From contig PUFA01000084.1 of the NCBI GenBank assembly GCA_003508835.1, forward strand, positions 2,728,001-2,792,000: a DNA stretch of 64,000 nucleotides, read 5' to 3'. The DNA is from Eonycteris spelaea. Lineage: Eukaryota > Chordata > Mammalia > Chiroptera > Pteropodidae. A program made the translations under genes and the position numbers. Shown piece by piece: positions 48,099 to 61,384 of this stretch (positions are counted from its first letter, which is position 1; the number at the start of each line of letters is the position of its first letter). The notes beneath the pieces are model-generated. The model saw only the letters and a list, made by a program, of their open reading frames with translations. It did not search any database and had not been told where the DNA came from.

Positions 48099-48485
48099 CC
48101 ATTGATTGGTTGATGGGTAATGAGATCAGAAATGATAGTACATGGATTTCCTTCAATTCTACACATTCAAGACTTAATCTTGTTTCCTGTCAGTGGTATA
48201 TCCTTCTTGCTATGGTTACTGACAGTGAGATTTGAAGACTTGATTAATAATAAATAAAGAAAAGAGACTTAACGATACTATGGGAGAAAAGAAAAATCAG
48301 GGTTAGCAAAATAAGACAAGTGTTTGGTGCCAGCAGGGACAAACAAGTAATACAAGAGTAAAGGACAAGTAATAATCTATTCTTTGAAAATATTCAAGTT
48401 TCAAAAAGGAAGAAAGCAACAGATTTACTACGAGCCCATTGTTTCATTAATCCTTATAACTAATATTTATGGAGACATTGAACTT

Positions 48486-48618
48486 ATACTAAAACATACA
48501 CACATATATAATACATATATTCCCATATGTATGTTATATGTATATAAAATATATATATAAATATATATAAAATATATATTTATATATATATATAAATAAA
48601 TATATATATATATATATA
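48486..48618. repeat. TA-rich simple repeat
   Basis: Alternating TA, TATAAA and TATG units of about 130 bases. Strongly self-complementary. Confidence 0.92.
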
Positions 48619-48622
48619 GTCA

Positions 48623-48690
48623 CCAGCTTGGGTGACTTGCGTGTTAGAATTCCAGGTCAGTGAGAGATTTCATTAATCCTATATATATAT
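48623..48690 (+). repeat. Local duplication, inserted copy
   Basis: 48623-48670 repeats 48051-48098. It is followed by CATTAATCCT, which matches 48447-48456, before TA units resume. The piece therefore looks like two nearby sequences joined and placed inside the TA tract. Confidence 0.85.
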
Positions 48691-48694
48691 ATTC

Positions 48695-49075
48695 TAGTGG
48701 GCAAGGCAGAAATTTATAAAAAACATAGATACATTAACTAAAGTAAAGTTTGTAAGCGTAAAGCCCTAGGAATAAAAGAAAAAATAATGCCAGTTAAGGA
48801 ACTAGGAGGTAAAAGCAGTGGCAGAGGTCAGGTGTCAGTATCAAATAAGAATGGCCGGGGTAAGTCTCTTTGAAAAGTTAACATTTCAGCAAAGACTTGA
48901 AGGTGAGAGAGTTTGATTATGCCCATATCTGGGGAAAGATTGGTCCAATCAGAGGTAGCAATGCAAGTGTCCACTACTAGTGTGTGGCTGGGGACTTAAT
49001 GTAGTAGAGTAAGAATGCCAGGGTGGCTGACATATAATGGGTAAAGTGGTGGTTGGGTGGTGGAGGAGATAGTAA
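48695..49075 (-). mobile_element. L2 LINE, reverse
   Basis: ATATTCTAGTGGGCAAGGCA, AAGTTAACATTTCAGCAAAG, ACTTGAAGGTGAGAGAGTTT and CCATATCTGGGGAAAGATTG match the reversed L2 3' region. Confidence 0.82.
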
Positions 49076-50142
49076 AAAAATAAGGTCCAAAAGAAAATGG
49101 ATGATTTCGTATGGGTCCTGACTGGCCTCTCTGAGATCTCAGGTTGGAGGACTGTGCCACAGTTCTGGGTCCCTCTCCCCAACCCACGTACAAAGAAGGA
49201 GCAAGACATTTATGATAGTGTTAATGAGAGACAATGTTACAGTAACAAAAAGTGAGAGATTAATCGGAAGAAAAGAATTATCCTTGAGACTTTTCACATA
49301 AATGCAAGAAAGCAAACAACCAAGAGAGACAGTTGTGCAAACAGGGAATTTCATTCTAGGAACTGGGAGCCAACTAGATTGCACTAATGTGCATAATAAT
49401 CAAACTGTCAGAGTGCTTTTGCTTTAGGTCTGCATCTAGGCAGGCAGTGCCTAGAACATTTTATCTCATTTCCAAATGACTTTATGCCCATTAAAATGTT
49501 GTTTTCATTCAATTAATTATTCAGCCAATAATACAATTATGAAATAGAACTTTACTGATAGCTAGTTCTAGATGGCAGATTGAAAGCAGCCAAGACGTAG
49601 AAAAGGAAATGGAGGTTTTCCTGGCTAGAACGCAGTATGGCATAAGCAGGTGTTTGAAGATATCAGTAATGAACCACGCCACATAATCTCCTTCATTCTC
49701 ATTTAGTTTGGAAGGAAACAAGATTAAAGTGTGGAAGGTTAAGGTTGGTGCTGTTCTTTTGACCCTTTTTCGAATTCGAAGGCTGGAACAATTGGTTGAA
49801 GAACGCCATCTTTGAGGTCTTTTGGCTCCAGTTCATACTCTTCCACAGAACTTCCTTTTGCAGTGGGAGTTTGAGCAAGCTACCAAAGCCTCTTCTTACT
49901 ATGAGGGCCACCTGTGTGTGTCAGTTTTCTTTCATTTAATGAAAAAGGTTATTCTGGTGAATAATTCTGGGCTAGACATGCCCATTCCAAATATATAGAT
50001 GCTACTTAGTTACATGCACTCGTTATTACCAAGAATGATTTATCGCCTTGAATAGGTGTAGTTTCAGAAATAACTTGGAAACTCTACACAGAGCTATAGT
50101 TTTAGATTGGCGCTCTACATTTCACATTGTTGGCAATGGGAT
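49076..50142. other. Non-coding stretch
   Basis: No gene or named repeat was seen. Short minus frames of 66-86 codons have no recognised family. Confidence 0.4.
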
Positions 50143-50730
50143 TTTTTTTAATTTTTAATTTTTATTAAGTTTATTGTGGCAACATTGGCTAATACAATTA
50201 TATAATTTTCAAGTGTACATTATAATTTGACATCTATGTATTCTACTGTGTGATTACCACCTAAAGTCCAGTTTCCTTCAGCTGCCATATATTTGATCTC
50301 CTTTACCCGCTTCACCCTCCCCCCACCCCCTATATTTGACCCCTTTTACCCTGTCTACTTCTCCCCTCCCCCCCCCCTTCCTCTCTGGTAACCACTAGTC
50401 CATTGTCCATGTTCCTGAGTCTCTGTTTGTCCTGTTCATTTGTTGCTTTTAGGTTTATATCCCACATATAAGTGATTTTATATGGGCAAATAATTTTTGA
50501 CAAAAAAAAAAAAAGAAGCCCAAAACGTACAGTGGAGAAAAGAAAGCCTCTTCAATAAATAGTGCTGGGAAAATTGGAAGGCCACCTGCAATAGAATGAA
50601 ATTAGACTGTTGTCTATCACCACACACCAAATTTAACTCAAAACGGATTAAGTACCTGAATATCAGACCTGAAACAATAAAATGCATAGAAGAAAACATA
50701 GGCAGTGGTGATTTCTTTGGATGGGTCTTT
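50143..50730 (-). mobile_element. L1 with internal inversion (twin priming)
   Basis: The left part (50143-50484) is an L1 3' UTR on the minus strand: a T-rich tail end, TTTATTAAGTTTATTGTGGC, ATAATTTTCAAGTGTACATT, a C-rich middle and TATATCCCACATATAAGTGA. The right part (about 50485-50730) is the L1 ORF2 3' end on the plus strand: TCTTCAATAAATAGTGCTGG, ATTTAACTCAAAACGGATTA and AGAAGAAAACATAGGCAGT. Opposite orientations meeting head-on is the usual mark of an insertion inverted during reverse transcription. The flanks GGCAATGGGATTT and GGCAGTGGTGATTT might be a worn target duplication. The inverted part is far too short to encode anything. Confidence 0.85.
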
Positions 50731-52814
50731 CAGCTTACAAACTTGCTGTTCCTTTGAACTGAGGCGGAATCTCTAACATACTATTCCAGATAAGAGAAGG
50801 GGTTATACTTTTCACAGAAGCTCCTCAGACAACTGCTCAGCAACAATCAGTCACATGACCCTAAAAGCTACTTCTTTAGGTCAGCTGACTTTTTGTTGCT
50901 TCAGTCAATAAGTGTTCACACACAATGACTGGTCTGGTGGATACTACATAGTAGGAATATAAAAACCGAATGACGATACTTGTTCCTTTCCATCCATGCT
51001 GTAACTGTGTTCTTCTCATTTTAGGATATGAGGCCAGACTAAATTTTAAAAAGGTTTTTCTTTTCTTGCTAACAGACAACTGTACCTAATGATAATGAGA
51101 TTATTATACTACAACTATCTTCCTAACACTTTATGAGGTCAAAATCTAGCTCCAACTTTCAGCCTAAACTCTTATTCTTTTCTTTGGCTGCTCAAGTAAA
51201 AATGATTAAAGAATCAAATAAACTGGATTAGACAAAGTGGCTTCTTTTAGTTTACTGAGTCATTGAAGCTTCTCTGTGGAGCCATTTTGAATAATGTAAC
51301 ATCAATTGTTCCTAGAACCCTCACTCCTAAGAGCTGCAGGCTCCCTAAAGCCACCAAGTTAATTAAGTGAGGCAACTACCTCATAAAATTGCAAGACTTA
51401 CTTGTAAAATTTGGGGAGGGGGTGCTAGCCCGTAATGTCTACAAGTATCCCCAGAGTAAGCAGTTCAGTAACAATCAATCCCAGCTCAATGAGTGTTTTA
51501 CAAAAGTTTATAAGCTTAGCCTCTCTTCACATGCCAATATCTTGGCAAGTCTTCATAGTTTTCCCCTTAATATGACCATAAAAAATATGCATACAGTGTT
51601 ACTCGGTAGGAGCAGGGCTGTTCTCTAAAGACACAGGAAAGATTAACCTGCATTAGTTATAGTTTCCCCCACTCCAATTGTGCTTGTATCCAGGATTTCT
51701 TTTCCCAGAAAGTATGTATACTTTAAATAAACCTAGCTAAGATGCACTCACCAATACACATATGAAAAATCTTTTCTGGGTCAGGGCCCCTGACTTCCTG
51801 GTGTGAAGAATATTGGTAAACACCTAAGGTGTGATCTTCTGAAAAAAAAGTGAGGAATTTTACTGCTGAATATCTAACTATACCCCATTCATAAAAACAG
51901 ATTGCAGTTTGTTCAAGGATCAGGGGTATTGTAGGATGTCATTAGGATATAATAAGCATTTTGCAAAACAAGGTGAAATGCAGACCAAGGCGGAATTACA
52001 AGGTCCTGTGTCCATGCCCCTTTTTCTGCCTCTGTAGTACCAACAGGACAGCAACATGTCTGCATCAGCTGCAGCTCTGTGATCCTCTGCCTTGTTCTTC
52101 CAGCCCACAGGTCTTGGAAACACCATCTCAGAAAACTGGTGAGCTCCAAAGTAGAGGCTGGAACAAGACTTCTTAGTCACATCAACTTCTTAGTCTCTAC
52201 CGATATGAAATTATTTAAAGTGATAGAGACCGGGGGAGGGCAAAATTTTCATCTCATGGTCCTTTAAAATTGCACTGGCCTGAGGTGGGGGGACATAAAT
52301 ACCATCTGTTATCTCACGTGAGGAGTAGAGTGGTCTCTCACCAATAATTAATTAATTAAAATTAATAATAACAATATAATAATGTGGTATTGCAACTGTG
52401 GTTTTCTACACACATTCCTTTCCAAAATCTGTCTCATTAACCATTTTCTGCAAGTCAAAAGAAGGAAGTAGTGATAGGTGCGTAAGAGAAATTTCCAAAA
52501 ATAACAGAATTGTGTGAATTTTTTCAAGACTTTGTGTTAGGCATATTTTATGAATTAGTAATACTAAAAAGCCTGTTACTTCAAAGAAATCCATTTCTTA
52601 GAATTTATTCAAAGCGACTCCTTTCTCTCCCTACTTCCCTTTGATAAATTACATTTGTCAACTTAAGAAAAATGATGTTTTCCTGAAAAGTTGAAAAAGT
52701 ACCTTACCAACACTAACACTCTTTTAAAGTAATAACTACCAATACTATTAGGTTGAAAATAAATGACTTTGTATAACTGAGTGCATTTCATTTCTAATTA
52801 AGTTCCTAAAATTC
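50731..52814. other. Non-coding stretch
   Basis: 51900-52270 is GC-richer, with overlapping frames of 62-86 codons on both strands. None is recognisable, and no exon structure is supported. Confidence 0.4.
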
Positions 52815-52945
52815 AACCATACTCTTGAGTGCTTATTTCATGCAAGGTATTACGCTATACTCTATAGGGAATTCAAATATAAGTAAGATACGTCACTAGG
52901 TCTCAAGCAACATATATCAAGTAGATAGAATCAGAAGGTACACAA
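52815..52945 (-). mobile_element. L2 fragment, reverse
   Basis: CTTGAGTGCTTATTTCATGC, AAGGTATTACGCTATACTCT and ACTAGGTCTCAAGCAACATA match the reversed L2 end. Confidence 0.65.
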
Positions 52946-53494
52946 ATAAATTATTTTAATGAAAAAGAATAGTCTAATTGATCTTTGGCACCTTGAAACT
53001 GATGACATCACTAATTTCATTTAATTCACCGGCCGGTGGCAGATGTAGGATCTGTTGATCGATATTTATTTAAATGATATGCTGAGAAGTACCAAGCATG
53101 ATGGTCTATTTAATTACCAATCTCCTGAGCAATTTTTCTTTTTCATTTTGGATTAGTTTCCATTCTTGAATGAAAAATGCCTCTCTACTACAGTTTTTTT
53201 GAATGGATTCTTAGGGTGCTTCAACAAGTTTAATTCTGCCCTAGGTTGGCAGTTGTGTGTGAATGTGAGTGTGTATATGTGTGCATTAGAGGAAACTCTG
53301 ATGGAAACACCTGCATATTTTTGAGTCTCTTAATGAATTGTCCTTGGCATTACTAAATGGCACCACAAACCGATTATCATATGCCATGTAGGAGACGTGC
53401 ACTGACATAGCGTTCTAAAAAGGGCCACTTCTTTTTCTAATTCTTTTGAAAATGTACATGCATATATAATTCATGTTCTACATGTAGGAAAATA
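52946..53494. other. Non-coding stretch
   Basis: No gene or named repeat was seen. Confidence 0.4.
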
Positions 53495-53555
53495 CTTACA
53501 TTTTGTAGCACTTTACAGTTTACAAAGTGCTTTCACTATTATAGCTCACTTAAAG
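53495..53555 (-). mobile_element. MIR3-like fragment
   Basis: TTGTAGCACTTTACAGTTTA followed by CAAAGTGCTTTCACTATTAT matches the front of a reversed MIR3-type SINE. Confidence 0.6.
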
Positions 53556-53559
53556 CTGC

Positions 53560-54470
53560 TCCTCCACTCGAATGGTACCACGATATATTGCTCAACCTAG
53601 AAACCTTGGTATCTCCTTTTGATTATGGCCTCCTTTAATGCCCATATACAGCTTATCTCCAAATTAAGTCAGTTCTGTCATTGAAGCAGTCTTCCCACTT
53701 CTCTCCATTCCCTTGTCCACTGTTTTGCCTAAATTTGCTATATGGTCTTACTTGGTTTAATGCTGCATTCCTAGGTGATCTCCTTGCCTGCACTTCCATA
53801 TTTGCTCCATCATATTTATTTATCTCCAGGCATCCAGCTATGCCAACTTCATTACAATTGTCCTCTGTTTAACACACATCTCTGGGCCCCCAATTGCTCT
53901 CAAAATTATTTCTAAACTCCTTACCCTGGCCTACCAAATCCTATTTTATTCTATCTTCCTTCTTTCTAGGTTATCTCTTCACTTACACAGCCATTGCAGA
54001 TTATTATTTTAATCATATAAAATTGCTACTACTCAACCATTTTTGAAAAGCAAATATTTGTTCAAACTGAAATAGGCCAGATTTTTTTCCTTCTCTTTGC
54101 TTTCACATATGCTCTTCCTTTGACCTGCATGTACGGCCTCTGGTTTTTTTACCTGGACAATTCGAACTCTTCATGCATATTTGAGTCTAGACTTAAAACG
54201 TCACCTTGGGAAGCCTTATGTTACTATATTATCATCTTTTCTAGTCTGAATTAGATATCCCTGTTTTTTTTTTTTTTTAATTCTTGCACAAATTGAACTC
54301 ACTGCACATTTTAATTACCTCATCTTTCTGTGTCCTCCCTCAATATATAAGCTCCATGAGGACATGGAAGGTGCTTCTTTTGATCTCAAATATATTTCAC
54401 GTGTATGATACAGTACTGACTGCATAGAAGCCTTTAATAAATAATTATTAAATAAAGAATAATTAACTTA
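53560..54470 (+). mobile_element. L2 LINE 3' region, long
   Basis: About 900 bases of forward L2 order: a TGTCATTGAAGCAGTCTTCC opening, TTTCTAAACTCCTTACCCTG, GCTTTCACATATGCTCTTCC, ACCTTGGGAAGCCTTATGTT, TATATAAGCTCCATGAGGAC and AGAAGCCTTTAATAAATAAT. It is the longest L2 tail in the window. No RT domain remains. Confidence 0.75.
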
Positions 54471-54539
54471 AAAAGTAATTAAATGAAAAGGTATTTATTT
54501 CCAACGTCTCATTATCATTCTCAACAGATGGTGATGTTT

Positions 54540-54676
54540 CCTGCTTTTCATGTATACTACAGTTATGTAGGATGTCATCATTGGAAGAAGTTGGGAAAAG
54601 GTTCACAGGGCTCCATGTACTAATTTGTAATTCCCTGTATGCCTATAATTACTTCACAATAAAAAGTTTAAAAAAT
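54540..54676 (+). mobile_element. L1 3' end, forward
   Basis: ATGTAGGATGTCATCATTGG, AGTTGGGAAAAGGTTCACAG and ATAATTACTTCACAATAAAA, then AGTTTAAAAAA, are the terminal block and tail of an old L1. Confidence 0.85.
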
Positions 54677-55044
54677 GTAGATACTGACAGGCCAATGTGA
54701 TAATTTCCATTTACATCTGATTAAAGGAAGGGTTAGAGAGTGAGGTCCTCTATACAAGGTCACATGACATGGACACTTTTGAATGGAGTGACTCAGAGGT
54801 TTTTTACTTCCTCCAGATCTGCAAATGGACCTAGCACTAAGTACCAGGTTTTGTCTCTGAAAAATTTAATGTTTAGCCTGGAGCTTCTATGTTTATTTGT
54901 GATCATTTTCCTAACCTGAGAAATTGAGCAAAAAGGAACAGAACAATACCTTTAGAGTTCTCCCTTAAAACCTAGATACTAATGTCCCTCTAGGCCATCA
55001 GCTCTCTATTTTTTAGCTCTGGTGTAGGCTCCCTTTGCTTATAA

Positions 55045-55500
55045 ATGAGTTCACTTATTCATTTACAATACTTATGGAAATTTTCCATATCCCAGATCAT
55101 ACTGTGGAATATATAGAAAAATAAAAGGAATACAATGCAGACTTTATTCTCAGGGAGTTCATATTCTAGTGGGTTGTATATAAGTGAATGGTTAACTACA
55201 GGGCAATATCATAACTACTACCTAATCAGTAGCAGTTTACAGAGAGCTAGGCATATAGAAGAAACACTTAACTTGGGCACGAAAGATGTATAAATGCTTC
55301 TTTAAAAGGTTATTCCTAAAGAGAATGGTAAAGAATAGATAGCCAGAGAAAACTGTGTGCATAACAGAACTGAATGGCCAGGGGGGTGGGTAGGATGGGA
55401 GGAGCTGAAAAAAACGGGATCATGTGCAAAGATTCTAAAGCAAGGAAGAGCAAGATTAGGAGCAAACTCTCAAGGAGCCAGTATGACTCTAACCCGAATA
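55045..55500 (-). mobile_element. L2 LINE, reverse
   Basis: CACTTATTCATTTACAATAC, CTCAGGGAGTTCATATTCTA, GTGGGTTGTATATAAGTGAA, TAAAAGGTTATTCCTAAAGA and CATGTGCAAAGATTCTAAAG keep the reversed L2 layout. Confidence 0.8.
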
Positions 55501-55525
55501 ACACTGACCTATGCCTTTCATTCCA

Positions 55526-55548
55526 GAAAAACAAAACAAAACAAAACA

Positions 55549-55581
<33 letters not shown>

Positions 55582-55582
55582 A
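55526..55582. repeat. (AAAAC)n(AAC)n compound repeat
   Basis: Five AAAAC units run into about ten AAC units. It is tail-like, but no SINE body lies to its left. Glutamine- and asparagine-rich frames here are artefacts. Confidence 0.97.
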
Positions 55583-57879
55583 CTTAGTATATGCTATTAC
55601 TTTTCCCACCTGGGACACCCACAGAGCAAGATAAGAGGAGTGACCTTGTTATCCTTCATTGCCAAGATGGGCATTCATCTCCCCCGTTGTATCTATATGA
55701 TCTTTGATACCAATACTGAGATAATAAGGCTCTTTTCCTGAAAAGTGAAGAGAATGTGAAAGGGGAGTAAAGGAGAAGTAAGGAACAAACATAACTTTTA
55801 GGTTTCAAAGAACTCTATTAAAATTTTCTCCATTTTTTTTTTCTCTTCTTTCTTTCTAGGTAAGTGCAACCAATTTTCACAACAGAACAGTGGTTACCAG
55901 ACTGCCTCAGCACATAATGACTTTCTCCACTGAATATACTACAGAATGATGTCTCAGTATCTTATATCACCACTATTTGACTTGTGAGTCTTTACCCTTA
56001 AGTGCTAAATGACCAGTAAGTAACCTAGGATTAAGAAAAAATTTAAATGGCTATATCTATATCACCATATAAGGTCTAGCTGTGCCTTTCTTTAAGGTAA
56101 GTGAACCCTATTCAAATCTCAATTTTATACACAGAAGAACTGAGGGGAATAGTTTCTTTCCATCAATATCCATAGTGAATTTCTATTAAAGAACAATCTT
56201 CTCTAATGCATTTTCTGCAGTTGCTTTACACTAAACAGCTTTTTGAGGGAGACTTCAGGTATGCGTCTCTTTTATCATTTGAGGTATAGTTCTCTGTATT
56301 TGTTGATAGTTCTGTTTGGTTCCTTTGCTTCTTACCAGATAGACTTGAAGCTATGGGATTGGCATGCTTTTTGATGTGCTCTGGAGTCTGAAATATTAAA
56401 ATGCATGGCTTCTTCCCATTGCATTATCCAAATCTACTTGAGGTCGGAGTTTTAGACTTGAAGAAAATGAGTTCTTAGCAGTACAGTGTAGAGTGGGAAG
56501 GATTAAGTTGGCAAGATGAGAGATAAATAGTAAAAAGAGGGGAAAGAATACTTGGGAGTTATTAAATATTTTAACAGTGACTGCTCCTAGAAAATTGGCA
56601 GTAACTCTTCTTGGCCTCTGGCCTGGGCTTGGCCATTCTCTTGGCTTTTCACACTTAGCAGTTCTTCAGTTCCTTATCCTGCTTTCCAAATTCAGTTTTT
56701 ATTTTCTGAATAGACAGCATCAGCCATATTGTATTTGGCTGTTTGCATTTACTGAGGATATCTCAGAAGTTCCAACAAACTGACTCGTGTGTAGCTTGTG
56801 TGTAATTTGGTACAGGCACCCCCTGCCCTTTACAGGGAGGCAACACACCTCCTTATTCATAATAATTATCCTAACTGATGGAGCTTATCAAGCCAGCCCC
56901 TCTGTTCACTTGATGGGGACAGATTTTCTGAGGTGCTGTTAATTCTCTGTTTGAATCCTGTCATCAATATCCATGTGTGAAATTATTAATTACAAAGCAC
57001 AATGGAATGGTCTTGCAGCAAAAGACCGAACAGCTGTACCTAAAGGTTACTTTTGGAATTGGCTCTCTGTGATACTTTGTTTTACACTAAATATTTCATT
57101 TTGTTTCATTGTTAACTGAGTGCTTCATTCAGTGGTTTATAATTGTGTGTCAAAAGTGGGTCTGGTATATATGGAAAATACAGGATAGAGGTATTGCTGT
57201 GCATTACGTAGCTTTTAGTTTCAGAAGTGGAAAGACCCTATACACCTCTGCCTTAAGCAAAAAAAAGGTAGGTTAAATGAAATAATGTTAACTACTTTGT
57301 GAAGTTATCGTCAGTATGCTAAGAACAAAATTTCATAGATAACAAATGGTAGCTGATATGTAGAAAATAAGTGTTGATGATGCTGACGATGATAATCATG
57401 ATGGTGTGGTGATGGTAATGATGTTCCAAGCTTGGAAATATCAGTGTCATAACTTCTTTTAGGCATTGCTTTTGTTGTGTTTTTATAATTTCCACATAAA
57501 AACCCACAACTGCTAATATATACACTTTATATTGCCAAACTCTTGGTATTATTTGCAAAAAAACATATCCAAAATGATGGATGGTTATATTATTAGATAA
57601 TAGCCATAGATGTTTAATGGAAAAGATTCAGTAGTGATGCAGTAATGATCAAGCCAGTTATGTCCTAATGAAGCAATTTCTGGGATTCAACTATGGAATT
57701 TCACCTGAGTTCCTATGGTTACTACCTGGGCAAATGAACCAATGAATGGAAAAAGAATATTTCCACGATGAAATGAGACCCAACCAGCATTCAGTTCTTA
57801 CCATTCTTTTAGAGAGCTGTGGCTTTCTTACCAAGACTTATCTCCGTATTCTCCCATGTTCTCACCTGCACTTGGACAT
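55583..57879. other. Long non-coding stretch
   Basis: Two kilobases with no recognised gene or named repeat. A GATGATG-rich stretch (57373-57425) is a degenerate simple repeat. Confidence 0.4.
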
Positions 57880-58100
57880 GGGTAGTAATCATAATAGCTA
57901 ACATTTATCTTCTGCTGCTTCTGTTTCAGGCACCATTCTAAGTGTTTTACATGTGTTAATTCATTCAGTCTTTACAACAAATATATGAACTAGCTACTGT
58001 TATTGATTTCATTTTTATGTGAGAAACTTAATAGAGAATTTGAGTAGTATGCTCAAAATATTTGGTTTCTGAGTTTGTGTTCTAAACCACTATGAATATT
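57880..58100 (-). mobile_element. MIR, reverse, nearly full length
   Basis: TAATAGCTAACATTTATCTT, GGCACCATTCTAAGTGTTTT, ACATGTGTTAATTCATTCAG and ACTAGCTACTGTTATTGATT, then TTGTGTTCTAAACCACTATG, span most of a reversed MIR. Confidence 0.9.
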
Positions 58101-58204
58101 GACCTGATGATTGCATGATTTGAAATTTCCTTCCTTTTGACTCACCTACATTTGTGGTACCATTTTTATCACCAGCATCATCATTTCCACTATCATTTTT
58201 AACC

Positions 58205-58435
58205 TCCTCCTAAGCTTTATAGTCCATATATCCCAGGTGGCATACATATATTATCTCATTTAACTCTTACACAAACCAAAACCCATATTATTTTTTTTTT
58301 CATTTTGTAAGAAACCAACACTCAGAGAAGTGACTCTACAATAGTATATAAATAGCTAAAGTGGCAGTGCCTGATTTGAAGCCAAATCTGTGTGAATTCA
58401 AGTCCATACCCTTATTCACTATGTCACACTAACCA
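58205..58435 (-). mobile_element. MIR, reverse, nearly full length
   Basis: ATATATTATCTCATTTAACT, AGAAACCAACACTCAGAGAA, AATAGCTAAAGTGGCAGTGC and ATTTGAAGCCAAATCTGTGT lie in reversed MIR order, about 100 bases after the previous copy. Confidence 0.88.
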
Positions 58436-59931
58436 CTGTATAGCATTGCACAGATATTTTAGTGTATGCTGTGACTGATTTGGTGGCATATGATGAGATG
58501 ATGAGAACTTATGTATTCCAAGGATGTGTTCTCTGTGTAGTCCCCCAGCTTGGTGTGGTATCCCTTTACAGAATAGCTCTGTGACAGAGCCTAGATTCAG
58601 ATATCCAGGGCAGTAATAGCAATAGACACTAGGTTTTACGTGATTGCCAACCGTTCAAGTATGTTAAGCAAGCTTAAATTGTATGACTATGGAGCACTAT
58701 TCGTTCTACACTATAATTTAGTGTTGCACAGGTCTGTGCTAAGATGTATCTGTGATTTTTGTGCATCTCCAGGATTTTCTGGTTTCACTTCAACTCTGTC
58801 TCCTCTTTGCTACTCTATGGGAGAGTAGCAAAAACCACTTTAAAAATATTCCCATTTTCAGTATCGCCCATGAGAATTTATAAATCCTCAACATCCCCTT
58901 TCTTTTGATTATTTTTTTCTATGTAGAAACCTTCAAAGAGACTGAATTTGGATTCATAAGATATGCTTCCATAAAATACTCTCCTTTAGTTAATGTCTGT
59001 ACCTTTCTGAACTCTGTCCTTTGAGTACAAGGCTTTGATATTTCTCAAACCTCTGCTGGTCCTTTACACATTTGTTGGAATGAGTTGATAAAATAATTTC
59101 TCAAAGCAGATTTTGGTCAGGTCATGGGAGTGAGATCATGAAGGTTCTAGGTGCTGGGAGGTTTGGGAGGCAGGAGTTGCTCTGCTGGAAGGGAAGGGAG
59201 AGAAGAGGACTATATAATGAGGTAGGAGGCATTTTGCCTACTATACAATCTCCCCTCAGGCCAACTCTGTATATCGTTTCTGTCATATTTTCTGTCTTTT
59301 TGAGTAAGAGAAGGTATCTGGTAATAACGATCTGCTTTCAGAAAGTGCATGTATGGTGAAATTGTCTGCCTCGGGCTACCTGTATTGATTGTTTTCAGGA
59401 AAATGTGTGATGAACTAGGAATGCATCTTGGCAAACATTACACTGTCTTTTCCAAACTGGGTTTGTTTTTTCCCAGTTCTGTTGGCTTTTTAGAGGTCAA
59501 GGGTGGGAGTGGAGGTATAGCGGAGCAGATAGTAAGGTAGATTGGGTATATTTGTTTTCATAGTTTTAAATCTGAAAAACAAAAAAGCCTTCAACCAATG
59601 ATACAATGTAAAAATGCTTTTTACAACTGCATGGTGGTATACACGTGCCAGTTATTTTTATGGGTCATCATTTCCTCTCATGTTGAAGACTGCAGGAAGT
59701 CCATAGACACCACATTTATAATCATGTGAGGAAATTATTTGCTTAAACTGAAGACATTTGACATTTGATAGTTTTAAGGATTGAAGAGAAAGGAATTTTC
59801 CAGTTGTCCTGTGTTCTAATGGAGTAGAATACTATAAAGTGATTACACATGGAAATATCTTCTGTAAAATTAATACATTGATCTAAACATTCAAATGATA
59901 TTTTGAAGAAATATTTACAGACAAACACATA
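58436..59931. other. Non-coding stretch
   Basis: No gene or named repeat was seen. Short overlapping frames around 59138-59540 are unremarkable. Confidence 0.4.
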
Positions 59932-60006
59932 TATAGTAATCTCCTTTATCTGTGGGGGATATGTTTCAATACCCCCAGTGGATGTCTGAAACCATGAAAA
60001 CTACCA

Positions 60007-60233
<227 letters not shown>

Positions 60234-61061
60234 ATAAATCAGGCACATTAAGAGATTAACAACAGTGGCTGATAAGAACAGTAGCTGATAAGAAAATAAA
60301 ACAATTATGACAATATACTATAATAAAAGTTGTATGAAAGTGATCATCCCATTCAGGGCTTCTTTGGGGAGAAGTCTTCTTATAGACTCAATGCTTTCCA
60401 GTGCAACACATTGCCATCAACTGGGACACATTTTCTGTTCATGTCTTCCACCTACAAATTTAATACTTTTCTCACTTTGACTAAGCACTTATCATGCACC
60501 GTGGCCAAAACTTTTACAGTTTGAGGTGGGACAGCAAAACTAGCACTGATATCTTCTTTGTTCTTCAGAATTTCACAGGTAGAAGACTTGTTCTTACTGT
60601 AGATTTGAGCAACTTTAGCCCATTATTTTGTTTCTTTCCTTAAGTCAAGGACTTTTACCTTTTCACTTAAAGGAAGCACTTTACGGGCTTCTCTATGGCA
60701 TATCCGAATGACCAGTATCACCACTCTTGTGCTTTGAGCCACCATTAAATAAAATAAGGGTTACTTGAACACAAGCACTGAGATACTGTGACAGCTGATC
60801 TGATAACTGAGATGGCTACTAAGTGGCTAATTTGTAGTTGGGGGGGGAATATTGTGCGGATGCTGGACAAAGGGATGATTCACCTATGGGTGGGTCAGAA
60901 CAGGACGGTGTAAGATTTCATCGCACTAACTTAAGACGACTCGTAATTTAAAACTTATCATTTATTCCTGAAATTGTCTTTTTATTATTTTTGGACTGCA
61001 GTTTATCACAGGTAACTAAAAACATAGAAAGTGAAACTGTGGCTAAGAGGAGACTATTTTA

Positions 61062-61384
61062 CACACAATTAATTTCCCCCTAATATTGTAGTGATTAATA
61101 CTCGAAACTTTATTGAGGAATTGTATATTTTATTTAATCTTCATTGATAAAAGGTGTCAGATATACTCCAGTTAGTTAGTCAATATTCTTCCTGTTGAGA
61201 TCCAGAACTAAACCTAGTTTTCCATACATTGTCTGACAAGGGCCACTCACATTTGCACAGTGAATAAATCAGTGCTCCTGGAACAAATAGCAGATATTAT
61301 GTCTGTTCCACAGATAAGGTTACTTTTCCAACTGTATTTCAAATTAGGCTCTAAAAGATAGTAATCTAGGTTGATACATACATA
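61062..61384. other. Non-coding stretch
   Basis: No gene or named repeat was seen. Confidence 0.4.

Noticed and set aside
55357..55741. Gln/Asn/Thr-repeat frames
   Set aside because: They arise from the (AAAAC)n(AAC)n repeat and the neighbouring reversed L2.
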